In this document: positions 1-8,757 of the stretch, piece after piece
Numbering within the stretch: the first letter of the stretch is position 1
How the letters are laid out: each line of letters starts with the position of its first letter
NCBI GenBank assembly: GCA_002690865.1
Contig: NZGG01000009.1
Location: forward strand, 115,317 to 179,316
Length of the DNA: 64,000 bases
From: Gammaproteobacteria bacterium
Lineage (GTDB): Bacteria; Pseudomonadota; Gammaproteobacteria; Pseudomonadales; Azotimanducaceae
Direction: 5' to 3'
Translations under genes and position numbers: made by a program
The notes under the pieces: model-generated
Database searches by the model: none
Told to the model about the DNA's origin: nothing
What the model saw: the letters and a program-made list of their open reading frames with translations, nothing else

Positions 1-7
1 ATTTTCA

Positions 8-1024
8 TTAACGCTCTAGTTGTAACAGAACATCCTCTGGCTCGATTAAATTCAAACAATTTTTGTGTTCAAGTGGGCAATTTCTCTTGAAGCAGGGACT
101 ACATTGGATTGATTTTCTGATTACTATAGGATTAGTCGTTAAAGGAGGCGTAAATGTAGGCGAAGTAGACCCATATACAACAACGATTTTACAACCCACT
201 GCAGAGGCAACATGCATTAATCCTGAATCGTTACTAATAACCTGACCACAGAGATTAATTAGGTCAACGACATCAAGTAGGGTTGTACGACCAGCCAGAT
301 TCGCACAATCTTTTTCATAACTAGACGGTAAAATTTTACAAATTTTGTTGGTTAAAACACGATCTCTCGCTGACCCAAACAACCATACTTGCATACCACT
401 CTCAATCACTTCCTTAGCTACTCCGGCAAATTTTTCTTCTGGCCACCGCTTAGCATCACCAAACTCTGCGCCCGGGCAAATGCCGAGGATAGGCTTTGAT
501 GCATCAAGATTAAATCGTCTCAAACAGTCATCCTGATTAATTCGATCGATAGCGAGAGACGGCTCACGATACTGGGGTAGCGGTTTACTAGAGCCCAAGC
601 CAAGCGCCATGAATCTATCAATCATTCTAGGCAACTTAGCCCGATCGAGTATCCGCATATCATTCAGTAACTTATACCGCATCTCGCCTCTATATCCTGT
701 CCGCAAGGGTATATCTGCAAAAAATGGAACAAGCGCCGATTTGAAGGAATTGGGTAAAACTATAGCCTGATCATATCCTGTTTTCTGGAGCGCTCGCGCA
801 AATAAGCGCCGATAACCTAAATTCATCTCCCCATGACCAACATCAAATAACAAAGGGCGATCAACATTAGTCATCCTAGATAACAGGGGTTTAGAAGCAC
901 TAGGTGCCATTACATCGATTCGCACGCCTGGATCATTCTCTTTCAGCAAAGAATATAAGGTCTGAGACATAATTATATCACCGACCCAAGATGGGCTAAC
1001 GACAAGTATTCGTTGTTCAGTCAT
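8..1024 (-). CDS. waaF: ADP-heptose:LPS heptosyltransferase II
   Basis: Family GT9 enzyme of the cytoplasmic face of the inner membrane that adds the second L-glycero-D-manno-heptose to the LPS inner core. The N-terminus carries the family pattern SPSWVGDIIMSQ (residues 10-21). The donor-binding signature SNDSGLMHVASA lies near residues 264-275, followed by the GSTSP turn. Four cysteines cluster at residues 308-323, as is common in WaaF. Length (338 aa) is normal. The start is ATG, and the preceding gene ilvE ends 27 bases upstream on the same strand, so the two are probably cotranscribed. WaaC would be the only serious alternative, but the C-terminal Cys cluster favours WaaF. Confidence 0.93.
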   Translation of the reverse strand: MTEQRILVVSPSWVGDIIMSQTLYSLLKENDPGVRIDVMAPSASKPLLSRMTNVDRPLLFDVGHGEMNLGYRRLFARALQKTGYDQAIVLPNSFKSALVPFFADIPLRTGYRGEMRYKLLNDMRILDRAKLPRMIDRFMALGLGSSKPLPQYREPSLAIDRINQDDCLRRFNLDASKPILGICPGAEFGDAKRWPEEKFAGVAKEVIESGMQVWLFGSARDRVLTNKICKILPSSYEKDCANLAGRTTLLDVVDLINLCGQVISNDSGLMHVASAVGCKIVVVYGSTSPTFTPPLTTNPIVIRKSIQCSPCFKRNCPLEHKNCLNLIEPEDVLLQLER

Positions 1025-1051
1025 TGGTAATCATTCGTGGTCACCACTTGA

Positions 1052-1981
1052 TTAAACGACAGCGGTAGACCACTCCGGGTGCTGCGTTCGCTTACCTGTA
1101 ACCTGGTCAAAATACATTGTTTGAAGTTTTTCTGTAATAGGGCCCCGTCTACCGTTACCGATAGTTCTAGAATCGACCTCACGAATCGGCAAGACTTCAG
1201 CTGCTGATCCAGTAAAAAAGGCTTCTTCAGCAATATAAACCTCATCTCTCGTAATCCTCCGCTCGGTAACTGAAATGCCAATTTCATGTGCAAGCGCAAA
1301 CACCGTTGCCCTGGTGATTCCTTCCAAGCAGGAAGTCAACTCTGGAGTGACAAGCTGGCCGTTCTGAACCAAAAAGAAATTCTCACCACTACCTTCGGAG
1401 ACATACCCCTCGTTATCCAATAAGAGAGCCTCATCGCACCCGCTATCGGTTGCCTCCTTCAGAGCAAGAAGGGAGTTTATATAATTGCCATTTGCTTTAG
1501 CTTTACACATTGTTATGTTTACATGGTGACGTGTGTAAGAAGAAGTTCTTACCTTTATGCCCTCCTCTGTTGCCTCTGGAGAAACATATGCTGGCCATTC
1601 CCAAGCAGAAATGGAGCAATGCGGTGTAAGGCCTTCTGCACGTAAGCCCATATTCTCTGACCCTAGAAAACACATCGGCCTGATGTAGGCTTCTTTCAAT
1701 TCGTTTTCTCGAACCACTTGAATCTGTGCCTCATTCAGTTCGTCTTCAGACCAAGGCATTGGAAAAGTGAGAATATGTGCTGAACGAAATAGACGCCGAG
1801 TGTGATCTTGCAATCGAAAAATCATCGGCCCTTGACTGGTTGCGTATGCTCGCAATCCTTCAAAAACACCAAGGCCATAGTGCAGAGTATGCGTTAGTAC
1901 ATGAACTTTAGCATCCCGCCAAGGCACCATCTCCCCGTCAAGCCAAATTACACCGTCTCTATCTGATAAAGAATTTGCCAC
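1052..1981 (-). CDS. ilvE: branched-chain amino acid aminotransferase
   Basis: Class IV PLP-dependent aminotransferase making the last transamination to valine, leucine and isoleucine. The PLP lysine is K162 or its neighbour in the segment CKAKANGNY, and the downstream block EGSGENFF is the usual cofactor-binding signature. Length (309 aa) equals the E. coli enzyme. The start codon is GTG. The gene is divergent from argA across a 183-bp gap and lies just upstream of waaF, an arrangement I remember from pseudomonads. Confidence 0.95.
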   Translation of the reverse strand: MANSLSDRDGVIWLDGEMVPWRDAKVHVLTHTLHYGLGVFEGLRAYATSQGPMIFRLQDHTRRLFRSAHILTFPMPWSEDELNEAQIQVVRENELKEAYIRPMCFLGSENMGLRAEGLTPHCSISAWEWPAYVSPEATEEGIKVRTSSYTRHHVNITMCKAKANGNYINSLLALKEATDSGCDEALLLDNEGYVSEGSGENFFLVQNGQLVTPELTSCLEGITRATVFALAHEIGISVTERRITRDEVYIAEEAFFTGSAAEVLPIREVDSRTIGNGRRGPITEKLQTMYFDQVTGKRTQHPEWSTAVV

Positions 1982-2117
1982 TTTCTGATCCTGCTATTCG
2001 GAGGTGAGAGCTTACACCTTTTTGGTCATTCTTGCCGCCTACAAGCTATTTATGGCAGGATCAAGTGTTTAAATTTCCAGAAACCTTGATCACTGTTAAG
2101 GAACTATCACTAACTAT

Positions 2118-2126
2118 TGTTATAAT
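2118..2126 (+). promoter_or_regulatory. extended -10 promoter for argA
   Basis: TGTTATAAT is a perfect extended -10 (TG-N-TATAAT) 38 bases before the argA start. No good -35 is visible at 17 bp, which is tolerable for extended -10 promoters. I saw no recognisable ARG box in the ilvE/argA gap. Confidence 0.5.
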
Positions 2127-2164
2127 TAAAATAGTAATAAAAAAGACCAGGAACATTCAACATT

Positions 2165-3502
2165 ATGGATGAAAGGAATAACCTTAAATGGTTTAGGGCT
2201 TCCACCCCCTACATAAATAGCCACAGACACAAAACGTTTGTTATGTTTCTTGGTGGCGAAGTTATCCTTGACCGAAATTTCGTAAATATATTGGGTGATA
2301 TTGCACTATTAAGTAGTCTTGATATTCGATTAGTAATCATTCATGGAGCAGAGCCCCAAATTGCTAATAGTCTGGGCGAAAGAGAATGGCCTCATACTGG
2401 ACTGATGCATATAACCTCGCAGGAACTCCTCCCAATTATTTTATCAGGCATCTCCCAGGCAAGGCATAAATTAGAAGCTGGTCTGTCGAAAGGGCATGCA
2501 AATATGAGATTGGAACTACTCGTAACAGCGGGTAATTTTGTAAGGGCAAAGCCTATCGGAATTAAAAATGGTGTTGACTATCAACATACAGGGACTGCTC
2601 GAAATATTAATTCAACCGCGATAGAGAATCAGCTCGCAAACAAAGCAATAGTGCTTCTTTCTCCCTTCGGTCACTCTCCTTCAGGAGAAACATTTATCTT
2701 CGATGCACACGAACTAGCTAAAGATGTTGCCTCTACTTTAAGGGCTGAAAAACTAATTTATTTTTCGGCAGATGATGGAATTCGTGACAGTGACAAAAAT
2801 CTCATAAACGAATTGACAGAAAGCCAACTATCTTTGGTATCTGACCCAACTCAGAAAAAGCTTGCTGACCTAACTCTTTCAGCCTGCCTCCAGGGAGTTT
2901 GTAGAGGCCATATCATCAACTACAAACGAGATGGTGCATTGCTGGAAGAACTATTTACTCGTGATGGATCAGGCACTCAGATAATCAAAGAAAGCTATGA
3001 AAAGCTAAGGATAGCTACCTCTAATGATGTCGCAGGCATACTCGAATTAATTAGTCCTCTAGAACTGGATGGACTCCTAGTCAAAAGACCAAGAGAGTTA
3101 ATCGAAACTGAAGTTAACCACTTTAGAGTTATTGAGCGAGACGGAATGGTGGTAGCTTGCGCAGCTTTGTATCCGTTTGAGGGAAAAGGTGAACTCGCCT
3201 GTCTAGCGACTCATGTCCATTATCGTAATGATAATCGAGGGGAATTATTATTGGCACGTATTGAGCATGATGCAAAAATACTAGGGCTTTCTGCCATATT
3301 CGTGCTAACCACTCAAGCTGAACACTGGTTTAGTGATCGGGGTTTCTCAGAAGCTGCGATTGATGTTCTGCCAGATAGCCGGAAATGTCTATACAACTAT
3401 CAGCGCAATTCAAAATACTTGGAAAAACTGATTCAAGCACCTTCTGAAAATACAAGAAAGCAGGATCGCGCTACGCGGCTCGATACTCCTGAACAGTCCT
3501 GA
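2165..3502 (+). CDS. argA: N-acetylglutamate synthase
   Basis: First step of arginine synthesis: acetyl-CoA plus glutamate to N-acetylglutamate. Residues about 20-280 form the amino-acid-kinase-like regulatory domain (opening FVMFLGGEVI, then VIIHGAEPQI). Residues about 295-430 form the GNAT acetyltransferase domain (LATHVHYRNDNRGELLL, then WFSDRGFSEA). The 445-aa length matches the classical two-domain ArgA of Gammaproteobacteria. argB lies about 41 kb away in this window, so the pathway genes are dispersed. The 3' end overlaps the convergent hemE by 32 bp. Confidence 0.95.
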   Translation: MDERNNLKWFRASTPYINSHRHKTFVMFLGGEVILDRNFVNILGDIALLSSLDIRLVIIHGAEPQIANSLGEREWPHTGLMHITSQELLPIILSGISQARHKLEAGLSKGHANMRLELLVTAGNFVRAKPIGIKNGVDYQHTGTARNINSTAIENQLANKAIVLLSPFGHSPSGETFIFDAHELAKDVASTLRAEKLIYFSADDGIRDSDKNLINELTESQLSLVSDPTQKKLADLTLSACLQGVCRGHIINYKRDGALLEELFTRDGSGTQIIKESYEKLRIATSNDVAGILELISPLELDGLLVKRPRELIETEVNHFRVIERDGMVVACAALYPFEGKGELACLATHVHYRNDNRGELLLARIEHDAKILGLSAIFVLTTQAEHWFSDRGFSEAAIDVLPDSRKCLYNYQRNSKYLEKLIQAPSENTRKQDRATRLDTPEQS

Positions 3503-4508
3503 TGAGTGCCTTGACATTCTTCACAGGAGTTTCAGGTATAATACCATGGCCCAAATTAAAAATATGACCGGGCTTACCCGCTACGCTGTCCATTAAAGCC
3601 CTAGCCTCACGCACCACTGAATTCTCATCTCCACAGAGTATTAAAGGATCGAGATTCCCCTGAACTGCAGACAGATTAAGGCCTTGCCAAACATCCATTA
3701 AAGATGATCTCCAGTCAATGGCCAAAACATCGGCTCCCGCCTCATGCATTTGGGGCAGTAAGGCAGGATTACCCGTGCCAAAATGAATGATGGGAACGTT
3801 TCCTGCTACCGACTCAATAAGTCTCTTAGAATGGGGTAGCACAAAACGCCGATAAGCGTCCGGCCCTAAACAACCAACCCAACTATCAAAAAGTTGGACT
3901 GCTTGAACTCCTGAATCAATTTGATACGAGACGTAGTCAATTACAACATCAGTGATTTTCGACATCATCACATGCCAAGCACGCTCGTCACTAAACATAA
4001 GTTTCTTTACAAAAAGATAGTTCTTTGAACCTCGTCCCTCAATAGCATAAGCCGCTAAGGTGAAAGGCGCCCCAGAAAAGCCAATCAGTGGTATATCTTC
4101 AGGAAGTTCTGAACGAACTAGTTTTATCGTGGCTCCGATATAATCGACTGTATCCGACGCTGGCATGACTCTTAGGTCATCAATATCTTTATTATTGCGT
4201 ACAGGATTACTAATATCCGGACCGATACCAGGCAAATAGTCCAGCACGAGACCCATGGGTTCAAGAATGGGAAGCAAATCGGTAAAAAGAATCGCTGCGT
4301 CGACACCTAATATACGCTGTGCGTCACATGTAACCTTTGCAGCTAGCTCTGGATTTTTAAAAAATTGAAGACTGGGAGTATCACCCTTCACCTGATGATA
4401 TTCGCTCATATAGCGACCCGCCTGACGATAGAGCCAGATCGGTGTTTGATCTGTCTTTTCGCCACGACAAGCCTTCAGGAAAATACAATTATTAAGTCGT
4501 GAAGACAT
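3471..4508 (-). CDS. hemE: uroporphyrinogen decarboxylase
   Basis: Removes four carboxyl groups from uroporphyrinogen III to give coproporphyrinogen III, in the cytosolic haem pathway. The signature RQAGRYM sits at residues 28-34 and the catalytic aspartate is D77 in LFTDLLP. Length (345 aa) is normal. Several stretches (PIWLYRQAGRY, GVDAAILFTDLLPILEPMG, GPDISNPVR) read differently from the usual gammaproteobacterial HemE, so a different evolutionary source is possible. It converges on argA with a 32-bp overlap and has its own 141-bp upstream gap. Confidence 0.95.
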   Translation of the reverse strand: MSSRLNNCIFLKACRGEKTDQTPIWLYRQAGRYMSEYHQVKGDTPSLQFFKNPELAAKVTCDAQRILGVDAAILFTDLLPILEPMGLVLDYLPGIGPDISNPVRNNKDIDDLRVMPASDTVDYIGATIKLVRSELPEDIPLIGFSGAPFTLAAYAIEGRGSKNYLFVKKLMFSDERAWHVMMSKITDVVIDYVSYQIDSGVQAVQLFDSWVGCLGPDAYRRFVLPHSKRLIESVAGNVPIIHFGTGNPALLPQMHEAGADVLAIDWRSSLMDVWQGLNLSAVQGNLDPLILCGDENSVVREARALMDSVAGKPGHIFNLGHGIIPETPVKNVKALIRTVQEYRAA

Positions 4509-4649
4509 TACAGGCCCATAAAAATAAAAGAAACTTCTTTTTGGTCACCTTCGTAACCTTACGCCATCGAGTTGCTAGTATAACTCAGCAAACCCGAGAC
4601 ATAATCAGGAATTCAAATTAAATAGTTGTTTACAGAATAGCATAAACAC

Positions 4650-5840
4650 TCATCCTACCAACGTCATTGCAACGGAAGGTGATACGTCCGCTAAGTAATC
4701 AATATCTTGGAATCCAAACCCATGTAACTGTAGGAAAGCCTTTTGGTATCCAGTGAAGTCTGTAAGCTCTCTAAGGTTAGACTCGGTTACTTTCAACCAA
4801 TTTCTACTGACATAGGACTGTATATCTTCTGCAAGTTCCCACTCATCCATACGGATTCTTCCAGCATCGTCTGTCACTAGATCACCTTCTCCAAATAGCT
4901 TAGAAGAAAAAAGACGAGTAGTCTGCTGGATGCAGTCCTCATGACTCCCAGCTTCCTTCATTACCTTATACAATAAGGACAGATAGAGGGCCATTCCAGG
5001 GATAGCAGAGGATGCACTAGTTAATAATCCTTTCATGACTGCTACTCTAGCGGTGCCACCCAAACTAGATAATTGAGCATTAATAAATCTTGCCGCGCGA
5101 TCTAGATCTTCCTTTGCTTTTCCGATAGTCCCATGGTTGTAGATAGGCCAAGTGACCTCGCTACCAAGGTAAGTATAATTTGTAGTTATACAACCTTCAG
5201 CTAATGCGCCTCCCTCCATAAGAGTCTTAATCCATAACTCCCAATCTTCTCCACCCATTACCTTTACTGTCTCGGTTATTTCATTCTCACTTGCCGGTTC
5301 AAGACTCACAGGTCTGATTTTAGAAGTATTAATATCAATAGTAACCCCCGAAAACGGCCTGCCAATCGGCTTAAGTACAGATCTAAAAACTGTACCGTCT
5401 GGAAGAGTCCGCTGCGGTGCAGCAAGTGAATACACAACCATATCAACCTTGTCCAAATCTCGCTTTATCAGTTCTACTGTCTGCTTTTTAACTTCGTTAG
5501 AATAGGCATCGCCATTTATATTTCCCACATATAAACCGTTGTTTGCTGCCTCTCTAGAAAAAGCGGCTGACTTATACCATCCAGGAGATGCTGTCCTTTT
5601 TTTTTGTGCAGGACGTTCATAAAAAACTCCGACTGTTGAAGCCTCAGATCCAAATGCCGCGGAAATACGAGAAGCCATCCCATAACCACCAGAAGCTCCG
5701 ATTATCAGTACACGAGAAGGTCCATTTTTTATAGGGCCTTTCTTTTTTACATAGGCTATCTGTTGTAACACCTCTTGAGCACAACCAACCGGATGCGCTG
5801 TTGTACACAAAAATCCCTTTATTCTTGGTTCTATAATCAT
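4650..5840 (-). CDS. fabV: trans-2-enoyl-ACP reductase FabV
   Basis: NADH-dependent enoyl-ACP/CoA reductase completing each fatty-acid elongation cycle. The Rossmann glycine motif is IIGASGGYGMASR (residues 46-58). The FabV-specific Y-x8-K active site is Y234...K243 in WPIYNHGTIGKAK, matching the spacing of characterised FabV proteins. Length (396 aa) is typical. FabV enzymes are known to resist triclosan, unlike FabI. It follows lgt by 10 bp on the same strand, so the two form an envelope-lipid operon. Confidence 0.95.
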   Translation of the reverse strand: MIIEPRIKGFLCTTAHPVGCAQEVLQQIAYVKKKGPIKNGPSRVLIIGASGGYGMASRISAAFGSEASTVGVFYERPAQKKRTASPGWYKSAAFSREAANNGLYVGNINGDAYSNEVKKQTVELIKRDLDKVDMVVYSLAAPQRTLPDGTVFRSVLKPIGRPFSGVTIDINTSKIRPVSLEPASENEITETVKVMGGEDWELWIKTLMEGGALAEGCITTNYTYLGSEVTWPIYNHGTIGKAKEDLDRAARFINAQLSSLGGTARVAVMKGLLTSASSAIPGMALYLSLLYKVMKEAGSHEDCIQQTTRLFSSKLFGEGDLVTDDAGRIRMDEWELAEDIQSYVSRNWLKVTESNLRELTDFTGYQKAFLQLHGFGFQDIDYLADVSPSVAMTLVG

Positions 5841-5850
5841 CCTTCCCTCT

Positions 5851-6630
5851 TCACTTATAATTACCTACAGTACGATAACTGGATGCCAGCACCACGAGTC
5901 CAAAAAGAATCATGGGTAAGGATAACAATTGTCCCACCGTAAGCCATTCATATACCAAAAAACCAATGTGAGGATCTGGTTCACGAAAAAACTCTGTAAA
6001 AATTCTTATTAATCCATAACTCAATAAAAACATACCTGACACTGCCATGCGTGGCCTATTACCGGCAGCATAAAACCACATAATACTAAAGAGGACTGCA
6101 CCCTCCATAAATGCTTGATACAAACTCGAAGGATGCCTAACCACTATTTCACCCGGATAAATAAAGCCCCAAGGCACCTCCGTAATCCGACCAGGCAATT
6201 CGCCATTAATGAAGTTGCCAATTCGACCACACCCTAAAGCCAAAGGAATACTCGGAGCAATCAGGTCCATGGTAACCATAAAACTGTCAACATTTCTTTT
6301 TACATAAGTAAAAATAGCCAGAACCACACCCAACAACCCACCATGGAATGACATGCCTCCCTGCCAGATCTTTACGATACTTATAGGATCAGAAATAAAT
6401 TGATCAAAATCATAGAATAATACATACCCAATGCGACCACCAAAAATAACGCCGAAAACAGCGTAGGTAACAAGATCAGATATAGCTTCATTAGTCCAAC
6501 CATGGCTATAACGTCTATTACGAATACGAACCGTCCACCAAACCAAGGTGATACCCACTAGATAGCTGACAGCATACCAATGTATGTTAATAGTCAACGC
6601 TATTGGATCGAAATTTGGATAGCTCCACAT
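5851..6630 (-). CDS. lgt: prolipoprotein diacylglyceryl transferase
   Basis: Inner-membrane enzyme that transfers diacylglycerol from phosphatidylglycerol to the lipobox cysteine. H96 in SFHGGLLG and R136 in GRIGNFINGELPGR correspond to the essential His and Arg of E. coli Lgt. Multiple hydrophobic helices span the protein, and 259 aa is slightly short for the family. The ATG is preceded by a strong AGGAGG. Its substrates include the imelysin-like, DctP and LpqC-like lipoproteins in this window. thyA, often next to lgt, is replaced by fabV. Confidence 0.96.
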   Translation of the reverse strand: MWSYPNFDPIALTINIHWYAVSYLVGITLVWWTVRIRNRRYSHGWTNEAISDLVTYAVFGVIFGGRIGYVLFYDFDQFISDPISIVKIWQGGMSFHGGLLGVVLAIFTYVKRNVDSFMVTMDLIAPSIPLALGCGRIGNFINGELPGRITEVPWGFIYPGEIVVRHPSSLYQAFMEGAVLFSIMWFYAAGNRPRMAVSGMFLLSYGLIRIFTEFFREPDPHIGFLVYEWLTVGQLLSLPMILFGLVVLASSYRTVGNYK

Positions 6631-6699
6631 ACTTCCTCCTGACGTATATTATCCACTCTGATAGACTCAAATGCTTTTGTTAATGATGACGTAATCTCA

Positions 6700-7419
6700 A
6701 TGTGTTTGATACTCTTTGCGATAAGCCCTTTGAGTTCCTATCGGCTTATAGTTGCAGCAAATAGAGATGAGTACTACGCGCGGCCAACTCGACCCGCAAT
6801 GTTCTGGCCAGAAAATACCCAGATTTTAGCCGGCAAAGATCTGTCGATGGGTGGAACCTGGATGGGCATAACACGATCAGGTCGATTTGCTGCGATCACA
6901 AACTTGCGTGGAGCGCCTAGACACGAAACACATACATCTTCACGGGGCCAAATTCCAAAAAAATATCTCGAATCAAGTGAGAGCCCAAAAGCCTATCTAG
7001 ATAAGCTAACTAAAAGTCTAAAAGAATTTGAAGATTTCAATTTACTTATTGGAAACGGCAAAGATTATTATTATTTTAATAGCCAATCCTCTAACATTCT
7101 CCAACTCTCAGCAGGTTTCTATGGTTTGAGCAATCAACTACTCAACTGTAATTGGCCCAAAGTTCAGCTTGGTAAGGAGCAACTAAAGACAGCGGTCAAT
7201 AGCGATAAGATGGAGCAGAATTTATTTCAAATCCTATCCAATACTGGCGACGAAAGACCATTCTCTGGCAGCTTCATAGCAGCTTCGGCATATGGTACAC
7301 GATCGAAAACAATCCTAACTTGGAGTGACGATGAAGAACTGAAGTTTACCGAGAAGAGTTACACACAAGGTGGCAAACCAGGAATCACTAAGCATATTTC
7401 TTTTTCGATTTCGTTATGA
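6700..7419 (+). CDS. NRDE (TANGO2-like) family protein
   Basis: The protein starts Met-Cys and carries the eponymous NRDE tetrad at residues 21-24, followed by RPAMFWPENTQILAGKD and GGTWMGITRSGRFAAITN, all diagnostic of the NRDE/TANGO2 family. Cys2 becomes N-terminal after Met removal, and family members are related to Ntn hydrolases. The biochemical function is not established; a haem or lipid metabolism role has been proposed for TANGO2 homologues. It is divergent from lgt and convergent with rppH. Confidence 0.88.
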   Translation: MCLILFAISPLSSYRLIVAANRDEYYARPTRPAMFWPENTQILAGKDLSMGGTWMGITRSGRFAAITNLRGAPRHETHTSSRGQIPKKYLESSESPKAYLDKLTKSLKEFEDFNLLIGNGKDYYYFNSQSSNILQLSAGFYGLSNQLLNCNWPKVQLGKEQLKTAVNSDKMEQNLFQILSNTGDERPFSGSFIAASAYGTRSKTILTWSDDEELKFTEKSYTQGGKPGITKHISFSISL

Positions 7420-7494
7420 ACTAGAAGTACTTTTCCAAGATCTGCCCTACACAATTACTCTTTACGTATTTCTGAATGATCTATGTGCAATAAA

Positions 7495-7992
7495 TTACTC
7501 TGAGGGAAGCTCCCTAGGCAAAATAGCCGATAATTCCTTCATTGCCCTTCGGTATACATCTCTTTTAAAGCTAACGATGTGACTAAGGGGATACCAGAAG
7601 CTCACCCAACGCCAGCAATCAAACTCCGGCTTTGCTGAATATTTAAAAGTTATGGATTCATCCGAATCAAGCATTTTCAATAGAAACCACTTTTGTTTTT
7701 GACCCACAAAACCTGGCATGCTATGCCGTAACATATGCTTTGGGAGACGATACCTCAACCAGCCCTTCGTACATCCAACCAACTGCACATTACGTTGACT
7801 TAACCCAATTTCTTCTCGAAGTTCTCTATACAGGGCTTGTTTCGGCAATTCTTCTGCCTTAATACCTCCTTGGGGAAACTGCCAGGCTCTCTCTCCCGCC
7901 CGCCGTGCCCAAAGAACCTGACCTGTATCCTTTACCAAGATAATGCCAACATTGGGTCTATAACCGTCCTTATCTATCACAGGCTTTCTCAT
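7495..7992 (-). CDS. rppH: RNA pyrophosphohydrolase
   Basis: Nudix hydrolase that removes pyrophosphate from mRNA 5' ends and so triggers decay. The N-terminal [12 protein letters not shown], the Nudix box from G43 (GGIKAEELP...RELREEIGL) and the C-terminal WRWVSFWYP and SFKRDVYRR match RppH. I chose the ATG at 7992 (165 aa) because homology begins at once; a GTG at 7980 is also possible. Upstream, an (AAT)6 tract and a CGGAGAG ribosome-binding site sit oddly far from the start. The partner ptsP, usually adjacent in relatives, is absent. Confidence 0.93.
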   Translation of the reverse strand: MRKPVIDKDGYRPNVGIILVKDTGQVLWARRAGERAWQFPQGGIKAEELPKQALYRELREEIGLSQRNVQLVGCTKGWLRYRLPKHMLRHSMPGFVGQKQKWFLLKMLDSDESITFKYSAKPEFDCWRWVSFWYPLSHIVSFKRDVYRRAMKELSAILPRELPSE

Positions 7993-7995
7993 TTC

Positions 7996-8013
7996 ATTAT
8001 TATTATTATTATT
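7996..8013 (-). repeat. (AAT)6 microsatellite before rppH start
   Basis: Six perfect AAT units (read on the minus strand) lie between CGGAGAG (8014-8020) and the rppH ATG at 7992. If translation began at the upstream TTG at 8043, the tract would encode six asparagines. If it begins at the ATG, the tract sets the distance from ribosome-binding site to start (about 21 bases). Confidence 0.85.
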
Positions 8014-8100
8014 CTCTCCGAATATACAATAATCAGCAATCAACGTGTTTGTTATGTCCGAAGCACGCTAAACTAATAATCATTATCCCAGGACTATACG

Positions 8101-8757
8101 ATGACCCTAGCCTTATTCGATCTTGACGAAACCCTGATCGCTATCGATAGCGATCATGAATGGGGGAATTTTATTATGGGGAAAGGTCTTGTAAATGAAT
8201 CAGCCTACAGGCTTCGTAACGAAAAATTTTTTTCTGACTATAAGAAAGGCACCCTAGACATTAACGCTTATTTAGCTTTTACATGCTCAATACTAACTAA
8301 CTATAGCATCGAAGAATTAAATGAATTTCGTAGAGAATTTGTATCCAGTTTCATAACGCCTTTTATACTTCCAAAGGGTATCGAATTGATTAAATATCAT
8401 CGGGATAATAATGACCGCCTTTTAGTAATTACTGCTACTAATCAGTTCATCGCTGAACCTATCGTCTCTCTTCTTGGGATTGATACGTTAATAGCTCCTA
8501 GGCCAGAGATTAAAGAAAACCAGTATACGGGACGAATTCTAGGGACTCCGAGCTTTGGAGAGGGGAAATTGAATCGTCTCCATGAATGGATGACTAAAGA
8601 AGGGGAAACATTAGATGGAAGTTTTTTCTATACTGACTCGCACAATGACTTGCCCTTACTAAGGGCAGTAAGTAATCCAGTAGCGGTGGATCCAGATGAC
8701 GTTCTTAGAGCAGAAGCAGAAAAGGAAAAATGGTTAATAATCAGCCTAAAGCATTAA
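8101..8757 (+). CDS. HAD-IB family phosphatase (SerB-like)
   Basis: Haloacid-dehalogenase superfamily hydrolase of subfamily IB. Motif I is FDLDET (catalytic D7, D9), motif II is around VITATNQFI, the motif III lysine lies in GEGKLNRL, and motif IV is TDSHNDLPLL. The 218-aa size fits the SerB/PSPase-like group, but substrate cannot be deduced and these are often misannotated as phosphoserine phosphatase. It lies divergent from rppH, an association I recall from pseudomonads, and overlaps the next gene by 28 bp. Confidence 0.88.
   Translation: MTLALFDLDETLIAIDSDHEWGNFIMGKGLVNESAYRLRNEKFFSDYKKGTLDINAYLAFTCSILTNYSIEELNEFRREFVSSFITPFILPKGIELIKYHRDNNDRLLVITATNQFIAEPIVSLLGIDTLIAPRPEIKENQYTGRILGTPSFGEGKLNRLHEWMTKEGETLDGSFFYTDSHNDLPLLRAVSNPVAVDPDDVLRAEAEKEKWLIISLKH

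Noticed and set aside
7993..8043. RppH N-terminal extension from TTG 8043 with an Asn6 run
   Set aside because: Homology to RppH begins near residue 5 of the ATG form, and extra N-terminal residues of this kind are not known in the family.
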